Positions 38,690 to 47,813 of a stretch of 64,000 nt of DNA are shown in pieces; the first letter of the stretch is position 1; every line of letters begins with the position of its first letter. Made by a program: the position numbers and the translations under genes. The notes under the pieces were generated by a model, which was not told where the DNA came from, did not search any database, and saw only the letters and a list, made by a program, of their open reading frames with translations. The stretch is from Desulfarculaceae bacterium. Its GTDB lineage: Bacteria; Desulfobacterota; Desulfarculia; Desulfarculales; Desulfarculaceae. Where the stretch lies: the NCBI GenBank assembly GCA_021737145.1, contig JAIPEN010000014.1, positions 37,782-101,781 on the forward strand, written 5' to 3'.

Positions 38690-39268
38690 CTAATTACGCC
38701 TCGTAATCCAGGGGTCCTCGGGAAGCGCCACCGGGGTAGGCTCCGCGTCCTTGAGGATGGCCTCTTCACGGGTGAGCAGGTACGCCTGCCCCATGAGCTC
38801 TTCCGACTTGCGGTTGCCGGTGATCTTGTAGGCGATGAGGTAACCCAGTTTCATGGCCAGGGCCTCGCGGGCCTTGGGGCTCATGGTCATGGGGTCATCG
38901 ATCAATCCGGTGTATTCCAGATGGACCCCATCGCTCACATTACAAAGCAGCTTGCGGCCCTCGATGGAGTAGGCAGTTTCAACGCCCCCCACGTCATTCA
39001 CCCTTACTTCCCGGATGAAGCGGGGGTCGGTGGGCAGGGTGTACTGATAGCTCCAACCGAAGGCGGGGGTGCTGGTGAGCCGGGCCAGGGACTGGCGGCA
39101 TCTGGCCCAAGACCAGTGATGATCCTCCAGTATGGCCTCCAGGGCCTGGTCGAAGTGCTCGGCGCATAGCTTGGCCTCGATGGAACCGGTCTGGTTCCAG
39201 GCCGATATGGGATCAGCCCCGAGCTTGTTCAGGGCCATGTTGCAGATGGAGACCTTGCTGGCGGCCAT
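38690..39268 (-). CDS. Tail tubular protein A / adaptor (gp11-like)
   Basis: ICNMALNKLGADPISAWNQTGSIEAKLCAEHFDQALEAILEDHHWSWA. Confidence 0.8.
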   Translation of the reverse strand: MAASKVSICNMALNKLGADPISAWNQTGSIEAKLCAEHFDQALEAILEDHHWSWARCRQSLARLTSTPAFGWSYQYTLPTDPRFIREVRVNDVGGVETAYSIEGRKLLCNVSDGVHLEYTGLIDDPMTMSPKAREALAMKLGYLIAYKITGNRKSEELMGQAYLLTREEAILKDAEPTPVALPEDPWITRRN

Positions 39269-39326
39269 TGGCTTGCCTCTATCCCGGGGGGCCGGAGCCC
39301 CCCGGGGGTTAATCACGGGTTACAGC

Positions 39327-39851
39327 TCAGCTCAGGGACAGCTCGCCCTTGCCGTCGCTCTCGGGGTCGGGAGCGCCGCCCGCCTTGGCGATGTCGTCGG
39401 CCTTGAGCGCCGCCACCATCTCCTCGACGGTCATGCGGTTGTCGGTGCCGGAGGCAACCAGGCCACGGCTGGATATCTCCGCAGCCAGGGCCTCCTTTCT
39501 CCACTGGTCATAAGGTGGAGGCGTGGGGCCGGCAGGCGTAGCCTGGGAGACCCCATACTGCCGGCGACGCCAGGCGTCGTCGGTTTTCAGGGCCTCCACC
39601 AGGTCCTTTTTGGCGGCCTGCCCCACCTCATTGCGTTTGATGGTAAGCTCCCGACTGGTGGCCAGCAGGTCCAGGTCCCGGAGGTCCATATCCTCATAGG
39701 ACTTGCCCAACTTGTCCTCCAGGGGGGTGAAATGCTTGGGCACCTTTAAATCGGCGGGAAACCAAAAGGTCTGGCCCAGATCGTCCCTGTAGTAGCGCCG
39801 CCCGTTAAAGGTGCACATGGTGTTAAGGATGAAGCCTTTATTCTCTGCCAA
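39327..39851 (-). CDS. Phage hypothetical structural-region protein
   Basis: Intact ORF in virion operon. Confidence 0.6.
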   Translation of the reverse strand: MAENKGFILNTMCTFNGRRYYRDDLGQTFWFPADLKVPKHFTPLEDKLGKSYEDMDLRDLDLLATSRELTIKRNEVGQAAKKDLVEALKTDDAWRRRQYGVSQATPAGPTPPPYDQWRKEALAAEISSRGLVASGTDNRMTVEEMVAALKADDIAKAGGAPDPESDGKGELSLS

Positions 39852-39876
39852 GGATCACCTCCTGTCCGGCTCCGGA

Positions 39877-40326
39877 CTAATGGCCGTAAGCCTTCAAGGC
39901 CTCGGCCACCTCGGCCCCGTTGGTCTGGTCGCTGATAACCCCCACCAGGATGATCTTTCCGGCGGTCATGGGGCCGGTGGCCACGGTGAAGTAGCCGCGC
40001 AGGTAATCCTTGAGCAGCCGGCCAGGGATTCGGCCAAAGGGAATCTTGTACCCCTTGACCAGGGTGGCCTTGGGGATCACCGCGCTGGAGCGGATCACCG
40101 CCTTGGTGCCGAAGCCCTCGGCGTCGTCGGTCTCCAGGTCGACCTTGAGGGTGGCCGCGCCAGCGGCGGTGAAGGTTTCGGTTACTTCGCCCACGATCTG
40201 GATCAGCTCATCGTCGCCGATCTCCATACCGTCCAGCTTGCGCACATTGGTGGTGGCGGCGCTGGCGGTGACCGCCTGTTCCGGATTCCTGGCGGTTCCG
40301 GTGAGGATAAAATTTTTGTCGAGCAT
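39877..40326 (-). CDS. Capsid cement protein, Bbp16-like
   Basis: Directly downstream of capsid gene; beta-rich 149 aa. Confidence 0.6.
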   Translation of the reverse strand: MLDKNFILTGTARNPEQAVTASAATTNVRKLDGMEIGDDELIQIVGEVTETFTAAGAATLKVDLETDDAEGFGTKAVIRSSAVIPKATLVKGYKIPFGRIPGRLLKDYLRGYFTVATGPMTAGKIILVGVISDQTNGAEVAEALKAYGH

Positions 40327-40401
40327 TTCTTTCTCCTTGCGAGACCCCGCCCCCGCTTAGGGGCGGGGCGTGTTATCAGCTAGGGCAGATCGTCACCCCC
40401 G

Positions 40402-41391
40402 CTAAGGAGCGGCGGTCAGTTCGGCCTCGGTCTTGAGGATGGCGTCGCAGATGCGCACCGGGTAGCCGTGCAGGTGCACCACCTTCTTTCCGCCCTCCGC
40501 CGCTTGGTCCAGCGTGAGGGCCGCGTTGGACTTGTCCAGGGCCGCCTGGTGCATCTGCGCGGCCATGGCGCGATTGACGTACCAAACCGCCTTGCCACGA
40601 TCCGGATTGTCCATGGTGTAAAGGGCCGTCACGGTGTGCTTGTAGTCGAAGATATTGACCGCTCCGGCGGTCTCGATGTTGCAGATGCGGACCACCTGCC
40701 GCCAGTCCTCCAGGGTGATTCCACCGTCCCATTTGAAGCGCTTGCGGTAGCCCTCGAAGGTGCCGCCATTGACGGTATCCACGATCTCCACTTCCTTGGG
40801 CTCGGTCTGGACCAAACCGGCCTTGGTGCCCTTGGGAAAGATTCCATACAGGGAATCCGGCCCCCAGCAGACGAACCAGATGCTGGTCAGGTCGTTGCCG
40901 TCGCCGCCGGCGTCGATCACGTTGGGCGAATCCTTGAAGGGGAAGCGTTTGGCCAGGCCGTCGAAGCCCTTGGGGTGGGTGGAACGGTCGCCATAGTAGA
41001 TGTGGTCCACCATGTCGTTGGTGATGGAGGTGATGTAGCCACGGGAACGGCGCAGGAAGAATTCCGGCTTCATTCCGTTGAGCTCGGCCAACTCCTTGTC
41101 CACCTCCATGACGTTATGGAACTTGCCCATTTTGTCGGTGACTTGGATCAGGTTGCCCTTGCTGGACATCACACCCTCGTACAGGGCGCGCAGCACGGTG
41201 GTGGGCAGGCCGGTCTCGATGAGAATCTTGTTTCCGTCGACCATGTTGGACTCGATCCACATGATGTCATCGATGATCGGGTTAAGCCGTTCCATCATGC
41301 GAACGATAGGCAGCAGGGTTTTGCCGTCCGGGCCCAGATAGTCCATTACCCAGTCGCGCAGGGTGTAACATCCGTCTTCCAGGGTTGCCAT
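40402..41391 (-). CDS. Major capsid protein, Bbp17-like
   Basis: MDYLGPDGKTLLPIVRMMERLNPIIDDIMWIESN; position downstream of scaffold. Confidence 0.8.
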   Translation of the reverse strand: MATLEDGCYTLRDWVMDYLGPDGKTLLPIVRMMERLNPIIDDIMWIESNMVDGNKILIETGLPTTVLRALYEGVMSSKGNLIQVTDKMGKFHNVMEVDKELAELNGMKPEFFLRRSRGYITSITNDMVDHIYYGDRSTHPKGFDGLAKRFPFKDSPNVIDAGGDGNDLTSIWFVCWGPDSLYGIFPKGTKAGLVQTEPKEVEIVDTVNGGTFEGYRKRFKWDGGITLEDWRQVVRICNIETAGAVNIFDYKHTVTALYTMDNPDRGKAVWYVNRAMAAQMHQAALDKSNAALTLDQAAEGGKKVVHLHGYPVRICDAILKTEAELTAAP

Positions 41392-41419
41392 TTGGGATCT
41401 CCTTGTTTAAGGTTTGCGT

Positions 41420-42022
41420 TTACTTTTTGCCGAGGTTGTCGAAGCCCATGGCCTGGCTTGCGGACAGCTCCTTATCGCCGCCTCCGCCCCCGCCTTCCTC
41501 GAACGCATCCTCGGAAAACAGGCTATGGGCCCCATGCAGGGCGCGGACCACGGTGGGGTCGTTTCCGAGCCCCGCCTTTTCCAGGGCCTCGGTCAGGCCC
41601 AGCTTGGTGGCCACCTTGTTGGCCATGGCCAGGTTGGCGTCGAAGTCGTTGGCCCAGTCCTTCTTGAGCTTGGCCGCCGCCGCCTCCCTGGCCTCCTTGG
41701 CCTTGGTCTTGTGTTGCTCGGTCAGGCCGCCCAGGTAGCCGTTGGCCCATTTCTCGACCTTGGCAAAGCGCTCCTGATCCAGGCCCAGCTCCTTGGCTAT
41801 CTCGCCAAAGGCGCTGATCACCGGCAGGGGCTCTTCCTGGCCCTCGGCCAAGCTGAACTCGTATGCCTCCGGCACCTCGGGGGGCTTGCTGGCCTCGGCC
41901 AGTTGGCCGTGCAGCTCCAAGGTCTTGGCCGCCAGGCCGCCGGCATCCTCAATGCCGGAAAAGACCTCGTGGCCTTGGATGTCCTCGGGTAGGGTTTCGA
42001 TGAAAGTTGGTTCGTCGCTCAT
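41420..42022 (-). CDS. Scaffold protein
   Basis: Acidic/helical 200 aa protein immediately upstream of capsid gene. Confidence 0.65.
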   Translation of the reverse strand: MSDEPTFIETLPEDIQGHEVFSGIEDAGGLAAKTLELHGQLAEASKPPEVPEAYEFSLAEGQEEPLPVISAFGEIAKELGLDQERFAKVEKWANGYLGGLTEQHKTKAKEAREAAAAKLKKDWANDFDANLAMANKVATKLGLTEALEKAGLGNDPTVVRALHGAHSLFSEDAFEEGGGGGGDKELSASQAMGFDNLGKK

Positions 42023-42090
42023 GGTTCTTGTCTCCCCGGCCGGGTTTCGGTTTGGTTTTTTCCCTTTCCGGCCTTTGCTCTTGGTTTGTG

Positions 42091-42146
42091 GCCAAAGAAA
42101 AAGAGCCCCCGCCGCCCGTTAACGGCCAGGGACTCTTTTCTTTGGC
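42091..42146 (-). terminator. Putative internal terminator of virion operon
   Basis: GCCAAAGAAAAAGAG...CTCTTTTCTTTGGC near-perfect inverted repeat between head genes. Confidence 0.5.
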
Positions 42147-42192
42147 GTTGCCCCCGGTGATCAGCCGGGGTATCTGCATCTATGTTCAGCGC

Positions 42193-42534
42193 CTACTTAT
42201 CGGGCGCGGGGTCTCCATCCTCCTTGTAGTTGCGCAGGGCATCGGTAACAACGTCGGCGCATATCGCAGGCGAAGCCATGGCTAGCATTGCCAGCAGATG
42301 CAGACCCATCTGGCGCTCGCCTTCCAGAAAGTTGGTCCAGGCATTGCCGGTCATGGAGCTTTGGAAAACATGGGCCCGGTCCAGCAGGTGCTGTAATACG
42401 CGCTTCCCCGATGGATTGCTGGCCACGTTCTCCACGTCGATGACCAACTGCCTGAGCTTTTTCGCATCAAGCTCATTGAGGCGATCGAACTCCGCCGCCT
42501 CGTCAAGCAGGTTGGTGGCGTATGGGTTGTTCAC
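42193..42534 (-). CDS. Bbp19-like head-region protein
   Basis: GTG start; GKRVLQHLLDRAHVFQSSMTGNAWTNFLEGERQMGLHLLAML. Confidence 0.75.
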   Translation of the reverse strand: MNNPYATNLLDEAAEFDRLNELDAKKLRQLVIDVENVASNPSGKRVLQHLLDRAHVFQSSMTGNAWTNFLEGERQMGLHLLAMLAMASPAICADVVTDALRNYKEDGDPAPDK

Positions 42535-42890
42535 GGCAGCCTCTGGCAGATCGTGAGGGTGGCGGTGCCGCTGGTGTAGTCGCCGCTCTTGATGCCCAGG
42601 CGCACCTTGCACCCGCTGCCCGCCTGGCCCACCCCTTCAAAGTTGGCGGTGTATTCGGCCACGTCGTACCAGGTGGTTCCCCCATCCCAACTGCGTTGCA
42701 GGGTCACGGTGCCCACCCAGGTACCGGACACGGATATGTCGTAATAGCCAGGCCAAATATCGCGGGCGGAGCCAAAGGTGTCCTCGGCCCCGGCGCTTCC
42801 CGTGATGCAGTCGCCAGCGGCCATGGCCGGGGCAAGGCCCAATCCCAACACCAGGGCCAAGGTTAGAACCAGGGTTAATAGCTTCTTCAT
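42531..42890 (-). CDS. Small secreted beta-rich protein in head module
   Basis: MKKLLTLVLTLALVLGLGLAPAMAA signal peptide; GTWVGTVTLQRSWDGGTTWYDV. Confidence 0.7.
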   Translation of the reverse strand: MKKLLTLVLTLALVLGLGLAPAMAAGDCITGSAGAEDTFGSARDIWPGYYDISVSGTWVGTVTLQRSWDGGTTWYDVAEYTANFEGVGQAGSGCKVRLGIKSGDYTSGTATLTICQRLP

Positions 42891-42899
42891 CGCCGCCTC

Positions 42900-44582
42900 C
42901 TATTCGTTGCCCATGGCCCCGGCCAAATCGGTGAGCGCGTTCTTGCCCTCCGTATCGGCCCGGGAAAGTTCTCTAGCCGCCTGCACCGCTGCCAGGGCCT
43001 GCTCTTGCTTCATGCGCTCCTGCTGTTCCTGGGCCCGGGACTGGCGGATTTGCTGGACTGTTTCGGGGGTGCGCACCAGTTCGGCGGGCACATCCAGAAC
43101 GTTGCCCTTTTTGCGTACCCACACGTCCAGGTCGATGTTGTCGGCCACCTCTGGCACCTGCTGGGCCGCGTTCAGGGTGGTGGATACTATCTGATCCATG
43201 GAGGAAACCCCGGCCATCTTCTGGGCTCGCACCAGCTCCCCGGTGTACTCGATCTCCAGCACGCCCCCGGCCCGCATCACCTCCGGCGGGATCGGCGGCA
43301 TGGCCCCGGCGTCCATCATGTTGTCCAGGTGCCTTTGGGCCCCCGGGTCCAGCATGTCCACTTTCACCCGGTCTACCAGGGGGCCCAGAAGCAGGGCCTT
43401 TTCCTGGTCGCGCTTTAGAATTTCGGTGGCCGTGGCGTTGGCGTTCTGGAGCAAGAATATGAACAGGTCATTAAAGAACCGCTTGGCCACCTGGGCGCGC
43501 AGGTCCTTGATGGCGTTCCACAGGGTAACCATGTCCGGCGTCACGTCGTAGATGGCTCGCACCCCGGACGCCTTGTCCGTCTTGCCGAAGCTGACCCCGC
43601 CGGGCAGCAGGCGCAGCTTCCCCTTGAAAGTTTCGTCGGCCACAACCGGCGGGTCTATGCTCTTGTGGGTCCCCTTGATGCCCGCCTTGCCGTACTCGAA
43701 CAGGGTCTTGACGTCCGGCAGCACCGCCTGGCCCGGACCGCGCCCATAGTCCTCATCGCCGATCAAGTAGTAAGTGCCCACCTGATAAGGGAAGGAGTTG
43801 AAGCCCGAGCGCCGAAGCACCCTGTCGTTGTTTATGGGCTCGTAGTGCACCGACTCCCAGGGCATGCTCTGGTTGTCGGCCTTGTCCGGGTCGAACTTCT
43901 GGTTTGGCTGCACCAAGTGAACCACTTGGTGCTTGTCAAAGGGGTTGCCGCTGGAGTTAAAGCAGTTCTGCACCGCCTGGCTCAGCTCTTGTTCACCGAA
44001 GCGGTCGCGCATGGCCCGGGCGGTCATGCGCATGGAACGATACAGGGTGTCCACGTCGCCCTGGTAATTGCGGCTTATCCAGTAGCGCCCGGCGGTGATG
44101 TGCGTCCAAAGGGTGATGCGCTTGGGGTCTCTGGTCCCCATGGAGCAATAGGTGCCAAAGCCCAAATCCTCCATAAAGTTGGCGAACATCACGTTATAGA
44201 AACCGCCCTGGGGCAGGGTGCGCAAAAACCGATCGGTCAGGTCATCCAGGAAGCGGCGCACCGGGCCCCAGGCCGATAGGTCCGGGTCCGGCATGGTCAG
44301 CTTTAGCCACTTCTGGGCGGGCGGGGTGATCCCAGCCCGCAGACCGGCCGCGCCTATCTCTATGGCCCGGGCGGGCTCGCCGTCGTAGATGACCGCGTGC
44401 TTCTTTTCGCCCTCTTGCCTTTTCTCGCCGTCCTCGGAAAAATCCCCCCACCCCGGCAGGATGTACTCGGACACCTCCTTGCCGTGGGCGTTGTAAGCGG
44501 ACCGGTCCAGGTTGAGATGGCCCCGGTGCTGCTCGTAGAGCTTTACCTCACTCTTGCCATCTATTTGGCGCGCCGCTGGCAT
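42900..44582 (-). CDS. Portal / head-to-tail connecting protein
   Basis: YLIGDEDYGRGPGQAVLPDVKTL and overall podovirus portal pattern; 560 aa. Confidence 0.82.
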   Translation of the reverse strand: MPAARQIDGKSEVKLYEQHRGHLNLDRSAYNAHGKEVSEYILPGWGDFSEDGEKRQEGEKKHAVIYDGEPARAIEIGAAGLRAGITPPAQKWLKLTMPDPDLSAWGPVRRFLDDLTDRFLRTLPQGGFYNVMFANFMEDLGFGTYCSMGTRDPKRITLWTHITAGRYWISRNYQGDVDTLYRSMRMTARAMRDRFGEQELSQAVQNCFNSSGNPFDKHQVVHLVQPNQKFDPDKADNQSMPWESVHYEPINNDRVLRRSGFNSFPYQVGTYYLIGDEDYGRGPGQAVLPDVKTLFEYGKAGIKGTHKSIDPPVVADETFKGKLRLLPGGVSFGKTDKASGVRAIYDVTPDMVTLWNAIKDLRAQVAKRFFNDLFIFLLQNANATATEILKRDQEKALLLGPLVDRVKVDMLDPGAQRHLDNMMDAGAMPPIPPEVMRAGGVLEIEYTGELVRAQKMAGVSSMDQIVSTTLNAAQQVPEVADNIDLDVWVRKKGNVLDVPAELVRTPETVQQIRQSRAQEQQERMKQEQALAAVQAARELSRADTEGKNALTDLAGAMGNE

Positions 44583-44963
44583 CTAGGCCTCCGCCCTGGG
44601 CCGCAATAGGCTGGGGGTGGAGGGGTCGCCCCTTCCTCCGGTTAGTAAGGTCATGGGCCCCGCCGCCGCCATCTCCAGGCGCTTCTTTTTGGCCGCTTCT
44701 TCCTCGGCGGCCTCGGCGGTGGCCTTTTCTTTTTCCTCGGCCAGGGCCTGGCGTTGCTGCTCGGCCATCTCCAACTGGGCCATCAGCATTTCCTCTTGGA
44801 TGCGCGCCTGTTCGGCCAGAATCTCCGCCTGCCGCTGCCCCGCCTCGTTCACCGAGGATATAAGGCTGTCGTAGTCGGGAGCCTCCACCTCTGGCGGATC
44901 GGGAAACATGTCACGGACTGGTTCGCTTATCGTGTCGAACGCATCGTCGATTAAGCCGCACAT
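44583..44963 (-). CDS. Phage hypothetical protein, coiled-coil
   Basis: Intact ORF between portal and acetyltransferase-like gene. Confidence 0.6.
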   Translation of the reverse strand: MCGLIDDAFDTISEPVRDMFPDPPEVEAPDYDSLISSVNEAGQRQAEILAEQARIQEEMLMAQLEMAEQQRQALAEEKEKATAEAAEEEAAKKKRLEMAAAGPMTLLTGGRGDPSTPSLLRPRAEA

Positions 44964-44967
44964 AGGA

Positions 44968-45459
44968 TCAGCTCCTTACCCCACGGCCCCAGAACTGGAC
45001 GTACTCGATCCAATCTTCGGCCTGAGTGCCATAAGCCTGCTTCAACGACTCCGGCCTGAACCCCAGGGCCCGCATAAAGGCGTGCTCCGACTCGCCAGCC
45101 GCAGCCTGGATCATGGCGTCCATGCGGTGCAGGCCGTGCTTGGCCGCCCAGCCCTGGATGATCTCGTGGCACGCCTTGGTGATCCCGCCCCGATAGGGCT
45201 CCATCACGCCGCCCGTGCCGCCCAGAGAAAAGGTCTCGGCCCGGCCCGGCCAGTGGTTGCGGATGCCGGCCAGGTAAAAGGCGCGTCCGGTTTCCACGTC
45301 CACACCGGCCATGCCCTCTCCCAGGCTGGACACGGTAAGGAAGTGCGTAACCAATCCCTCGGCCCGCTCTTCGTCGAACTCGGGGAACTGATCCTCGATG
45401 ATCTGCACGATGTGCTCGGCCTTTAGCTCTTCAACCCTGAAATTCATTGCATCCCTCAA
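44968..45459 (-). CDS. GNAT-like / gp13-position virion-associated protein
   Basis: FRVEELKAEHI...FMRALGFRPESL acetyltransferase-like ends; synteny. Confidence 0.55.
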   Translation of the reverse strand: MRDAMNFRVEELKAEHIVQIIEDQFPEFDEERAEGLVTHFLTVSSLGEGMAGVDVETGRAFYLAGIRNHWPGRAETFSLGGTGGVMEPYRGGITKACHEIIQGWAAKHGLHRMDAMIQAAAGESEHAFMRALGFRPESLKQAYGTQAEDWIEYVQFWGRGVRS

Positions 45460-46892
45460 ATGGGGTTGTAGTCCATGCCGCTGGTCTCGGAATCGGGCAG
45501 CCCTTGCAGGGGGTCATAATCGACTTTGGGCTGGGCATCGCCGCGCCAGCTCTTAGGGGACACCTTCTCGGCAAAGGTGACGGCCAGGGAGTCGCCGCAA
45601 TCGGGGCTGGCCAGGCCGCGCTTTTTCATGTCCCTCTTGCGCTCCAGGGCCAGACGCTGCTTGCTATCGTGGGCGTATAGCGGCCCCACCAGGTCGTCGA
45701 CCAAATCGTCGTCGTCGGGGATTGAGCCGCCGGCCTTTAGCCAAGCCATCATCTCGCCCCATATCTCCGAGCGCTTGTTGTGGTACTTGTTTTCGTCGGT
45801 GGCCACGTCCCCGAAGTTGACCTCGATAACCTCGTGGCCGAGCTGGCGCAGCCGGTCCACCACCCCGGCCCCCATGCCGCCCACGTCCACAAAGGTGGCG
45901 TCCGGCTTCCAGGTGGTGATCTCGTGGGCCACGTGCCCGGCCAGGGTCATGGTGTCTATGCCGTAGAATTTTTGCTGAGGGTGGGTCAGCAGGCCCTGGC
46001 GCTTGGTGATAACGCTACGGTCATCACCAAAGCGGGCCACGTCCACGCCCAGAAGCTTGGCCGCGTGCTGGTACATCTCCGGGCGCATGAACTTGCCGCG
46101 CGCGGCATCCGCCAGGTTGTGGGCGATGAGCTGGTTAAAGGCGGCCCGGGGAAACTCGCCTTGCACCCGGACCTTGAAAATATCGCTGTTGCGCCCATAC
46201 TCGGCCTCCATCTCTTCCACGTACTCGGCGGAGACCAGCGGGCTGTCCTCGGAGTTGAAGGTGAGGCAGTTCCAGCGGGCGCGGTTCTTCTTGAACGCCT
46301 TGGCCGCATAGCCGGTGAGGTCGGTCGGGTTGCCCATGATCAGGATCGAGTTGCCCGCCTGAGTAAGGGCTCCCTTGACCGGCTCGAAGTTCTTTTCATG
46401 AACGCCGAAGGCTTCATCCACTACGAACATCAGGTTGTCGTCGTGGAATCCTTGCAGGGCGTCGGACTCGCCCCGGCGCGCGGTGCGGCCCACCGCGAAC
46501 CAGTCATCCGGGTTGGCCCTGTTGACCACCTTCTTGCTCTTTATGTCGAACTGGTCCCGGAAATGCGGCTCCAGCTTCTTTCCCCATTTGGACAGCTCGG
46601 CCCAAAGGATATCCTCAAGCTGGTGGGCCGTGGGCGCGGTCACCGGCACGCGCGCGTAGGGGAAGCAAACAAGCTTCCACCAAATGGCCATGGCCGCTCC
46701 CGAGCTCTTGCCTGTGCCGTGCCCGCTCTTCACCGCCGTGCGCGGCTTATGGGCCACTGAGTTTAGGAGTTGGTTTTGATGAAGAGTCGGGTCGACCCCC
46801 ATGGTGTCCTGCACGAACAACACGGGCTCTTGCTGCCATTGCTCCAGGTAGGAGTCGAGGACGTCAGTTACTTGAATCGTCGCCGTCTGCAC
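45456..46892 (-). CDS. Terminase large subunit
   Basis: KSGHGTGKSSGAAMAIWW Walker A, MFVVDEAFGV Walker B, DVARFGDDRSVI nuclease motif. Confidence 0.92.
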   Translation of the reverse strand: MQTATIQVTDVLDSYLEQWQQEPVLFVQDTMGVDPTLHQNQLLNSVAHKPRTAVKSGHGTGKSSGAAMAIWWKLVCFPYARVPVTAPTAHQLEDILWAELSKWGKKLEPHFRDQFDIKSKKVVNRANPDDWFAVGRTARRGESDALQGFHDDNLMFVVDEAFGVHEKNFEPVKGALTQAGNSILIMGNPTDLTGYAAKAFKKNRARWNCLTFNSEDSPLVSAEYVEEMEAEYGRNSDIFKVRVQGEFPRAAFNQLIAHNLADAARGKFMRPEMYQHAAKLLGVDVARFGDDRSVITKRQGLLTHPQQKFYGIDTMTLAGHVAHEITTWKPDATFVDVGGMGAGVVDRLRQLGHEVIEVNFGDVATDENKYHNKRSEIWGEMMAWLKAGGSIPDDDDLVDDLVGPLYAHDSKQRLALERKRDMKKRGLASPDCGDSLAVTFAEKVSPKSWRGDAQPKVDYDPLQGLPDSETSGMDYNPI

Positions 46893-47520
46893 GGGCTTTC
46901 CTCTTTTCGGCGATTCGATTCAGCGCGTCCTCAAGCGTGTTCTGGCGCACCTCCTGCACGTCCTTGAACATGCCCTTGTAGCGGCCCAGCATCTCCAGGG
47001 CCTTCTCTTTGCTGTAGAGCTTTACCTTGATCTTGTCGCCGAACTTGCTCGGCTCCCGGCTGATCTCGCTGATCAACCGGCTGGCTCCCGGCGGCAGTTC
47101 GTCCAGGTTGTAAACAGTGAGGGTGCCGTCCTTTAGGTCCACTATGTCGGCTATGTCGCTGTGAGCGATGTTGGCCAGCTCAAGCAGCAGAGCCTCGATT
47201 TTGATCTCTGCCTGCTCGGCCAACTGGTCGGCCCGAGCCTGGATGGCGGCCTGAATGTCAGCATTTGTCAGCAACCGGCTGGCGTTGCGCCGGGCCGTCC
47301 CGGCGTTGACCCCATAAGCACGCATGTACGCCTTATAGGCGACCATCTTTGGGTCTGCCAGGAGGTGGTCAATGAACTTGCGCTGTTCAATATTGCACTG
47401 GAAATAAGGCTCCAGCGCCTTCTCGTTCTCGCTGGCGAACAGGCCGGTTAGAAGTGCCTGGCGCGGCGCGCTATTTTCCTGAGCCTGTTCCATGACAAGC
47501 TCAGGTTTGCCAGCAAACAC
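46864..47520 (-). CDS. Terminase small subunit
   Basis: RKFIDHLLADPKMVAYKAYMRAYGVNAGTARRNASRLLTNADIQAAI. Confidence 0.85.
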   Translation of the reverse strand: MFAGKPELVMEQAQENSAPRQALLTGLFASENEKALEPYFQCNIEQRKFIDHLLADPKMVAYKAYMRAYGVNAGTARRNASRLLTNADIQAAIQARADQLAEQAEIKIEALLLELANIAHSDIADIVDLKDGTLTVYNLDELPPGASRLISEISREPSKFGDKIKVKLYSKEKALEMLGRYKGMFKDVQEVRQNTLEDALNRIAEKRKARADGDDSSN

Positions 47521-47576
47521 TCGTAATTTATAGGGGGTGTTTTACGAGATCAGGGGGTTTCGGGGGGTTTCGGGGG

Positions 47577-47813
47577 TCATTTTTTAAAGGGATGGATGCC
47601 CTCGCGCTCGCAATACTCTTGCACTGCCCATCGTGGATACTTGTAGCTGCCATTGACCGGCTTGGGTGTGCGCTCGATAAGGCCAGCCTCGGCCAGCTTG
47701 CGCAGGGTGTTGCCGTCTTCCTCGCCAATCAGCGACTTGACCATCCACGGCTTGAGCATCATCGGGAGTGCACCCCAACTCGTTACCTCAGCGCCCTTGT
47801 AGATCATTCCCAA
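47577..47813 (-). CDS. Small DNA-binding (winged/helix-turn-helix-like) protein
   Basis: 78 aa ORF overlapping DnaC-like gene; TLRKLAEAGLIERT...YPRWAVQEYCE. Confidence 0.5.
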   Translation of the reverse strand: MGMIYKGAEVTSWGALPMMLKPWMVKSLIGEEDGNTLRKLAEAGLIERTPKPVNGSYKYPRWAVQEYCEREGIHPFKK

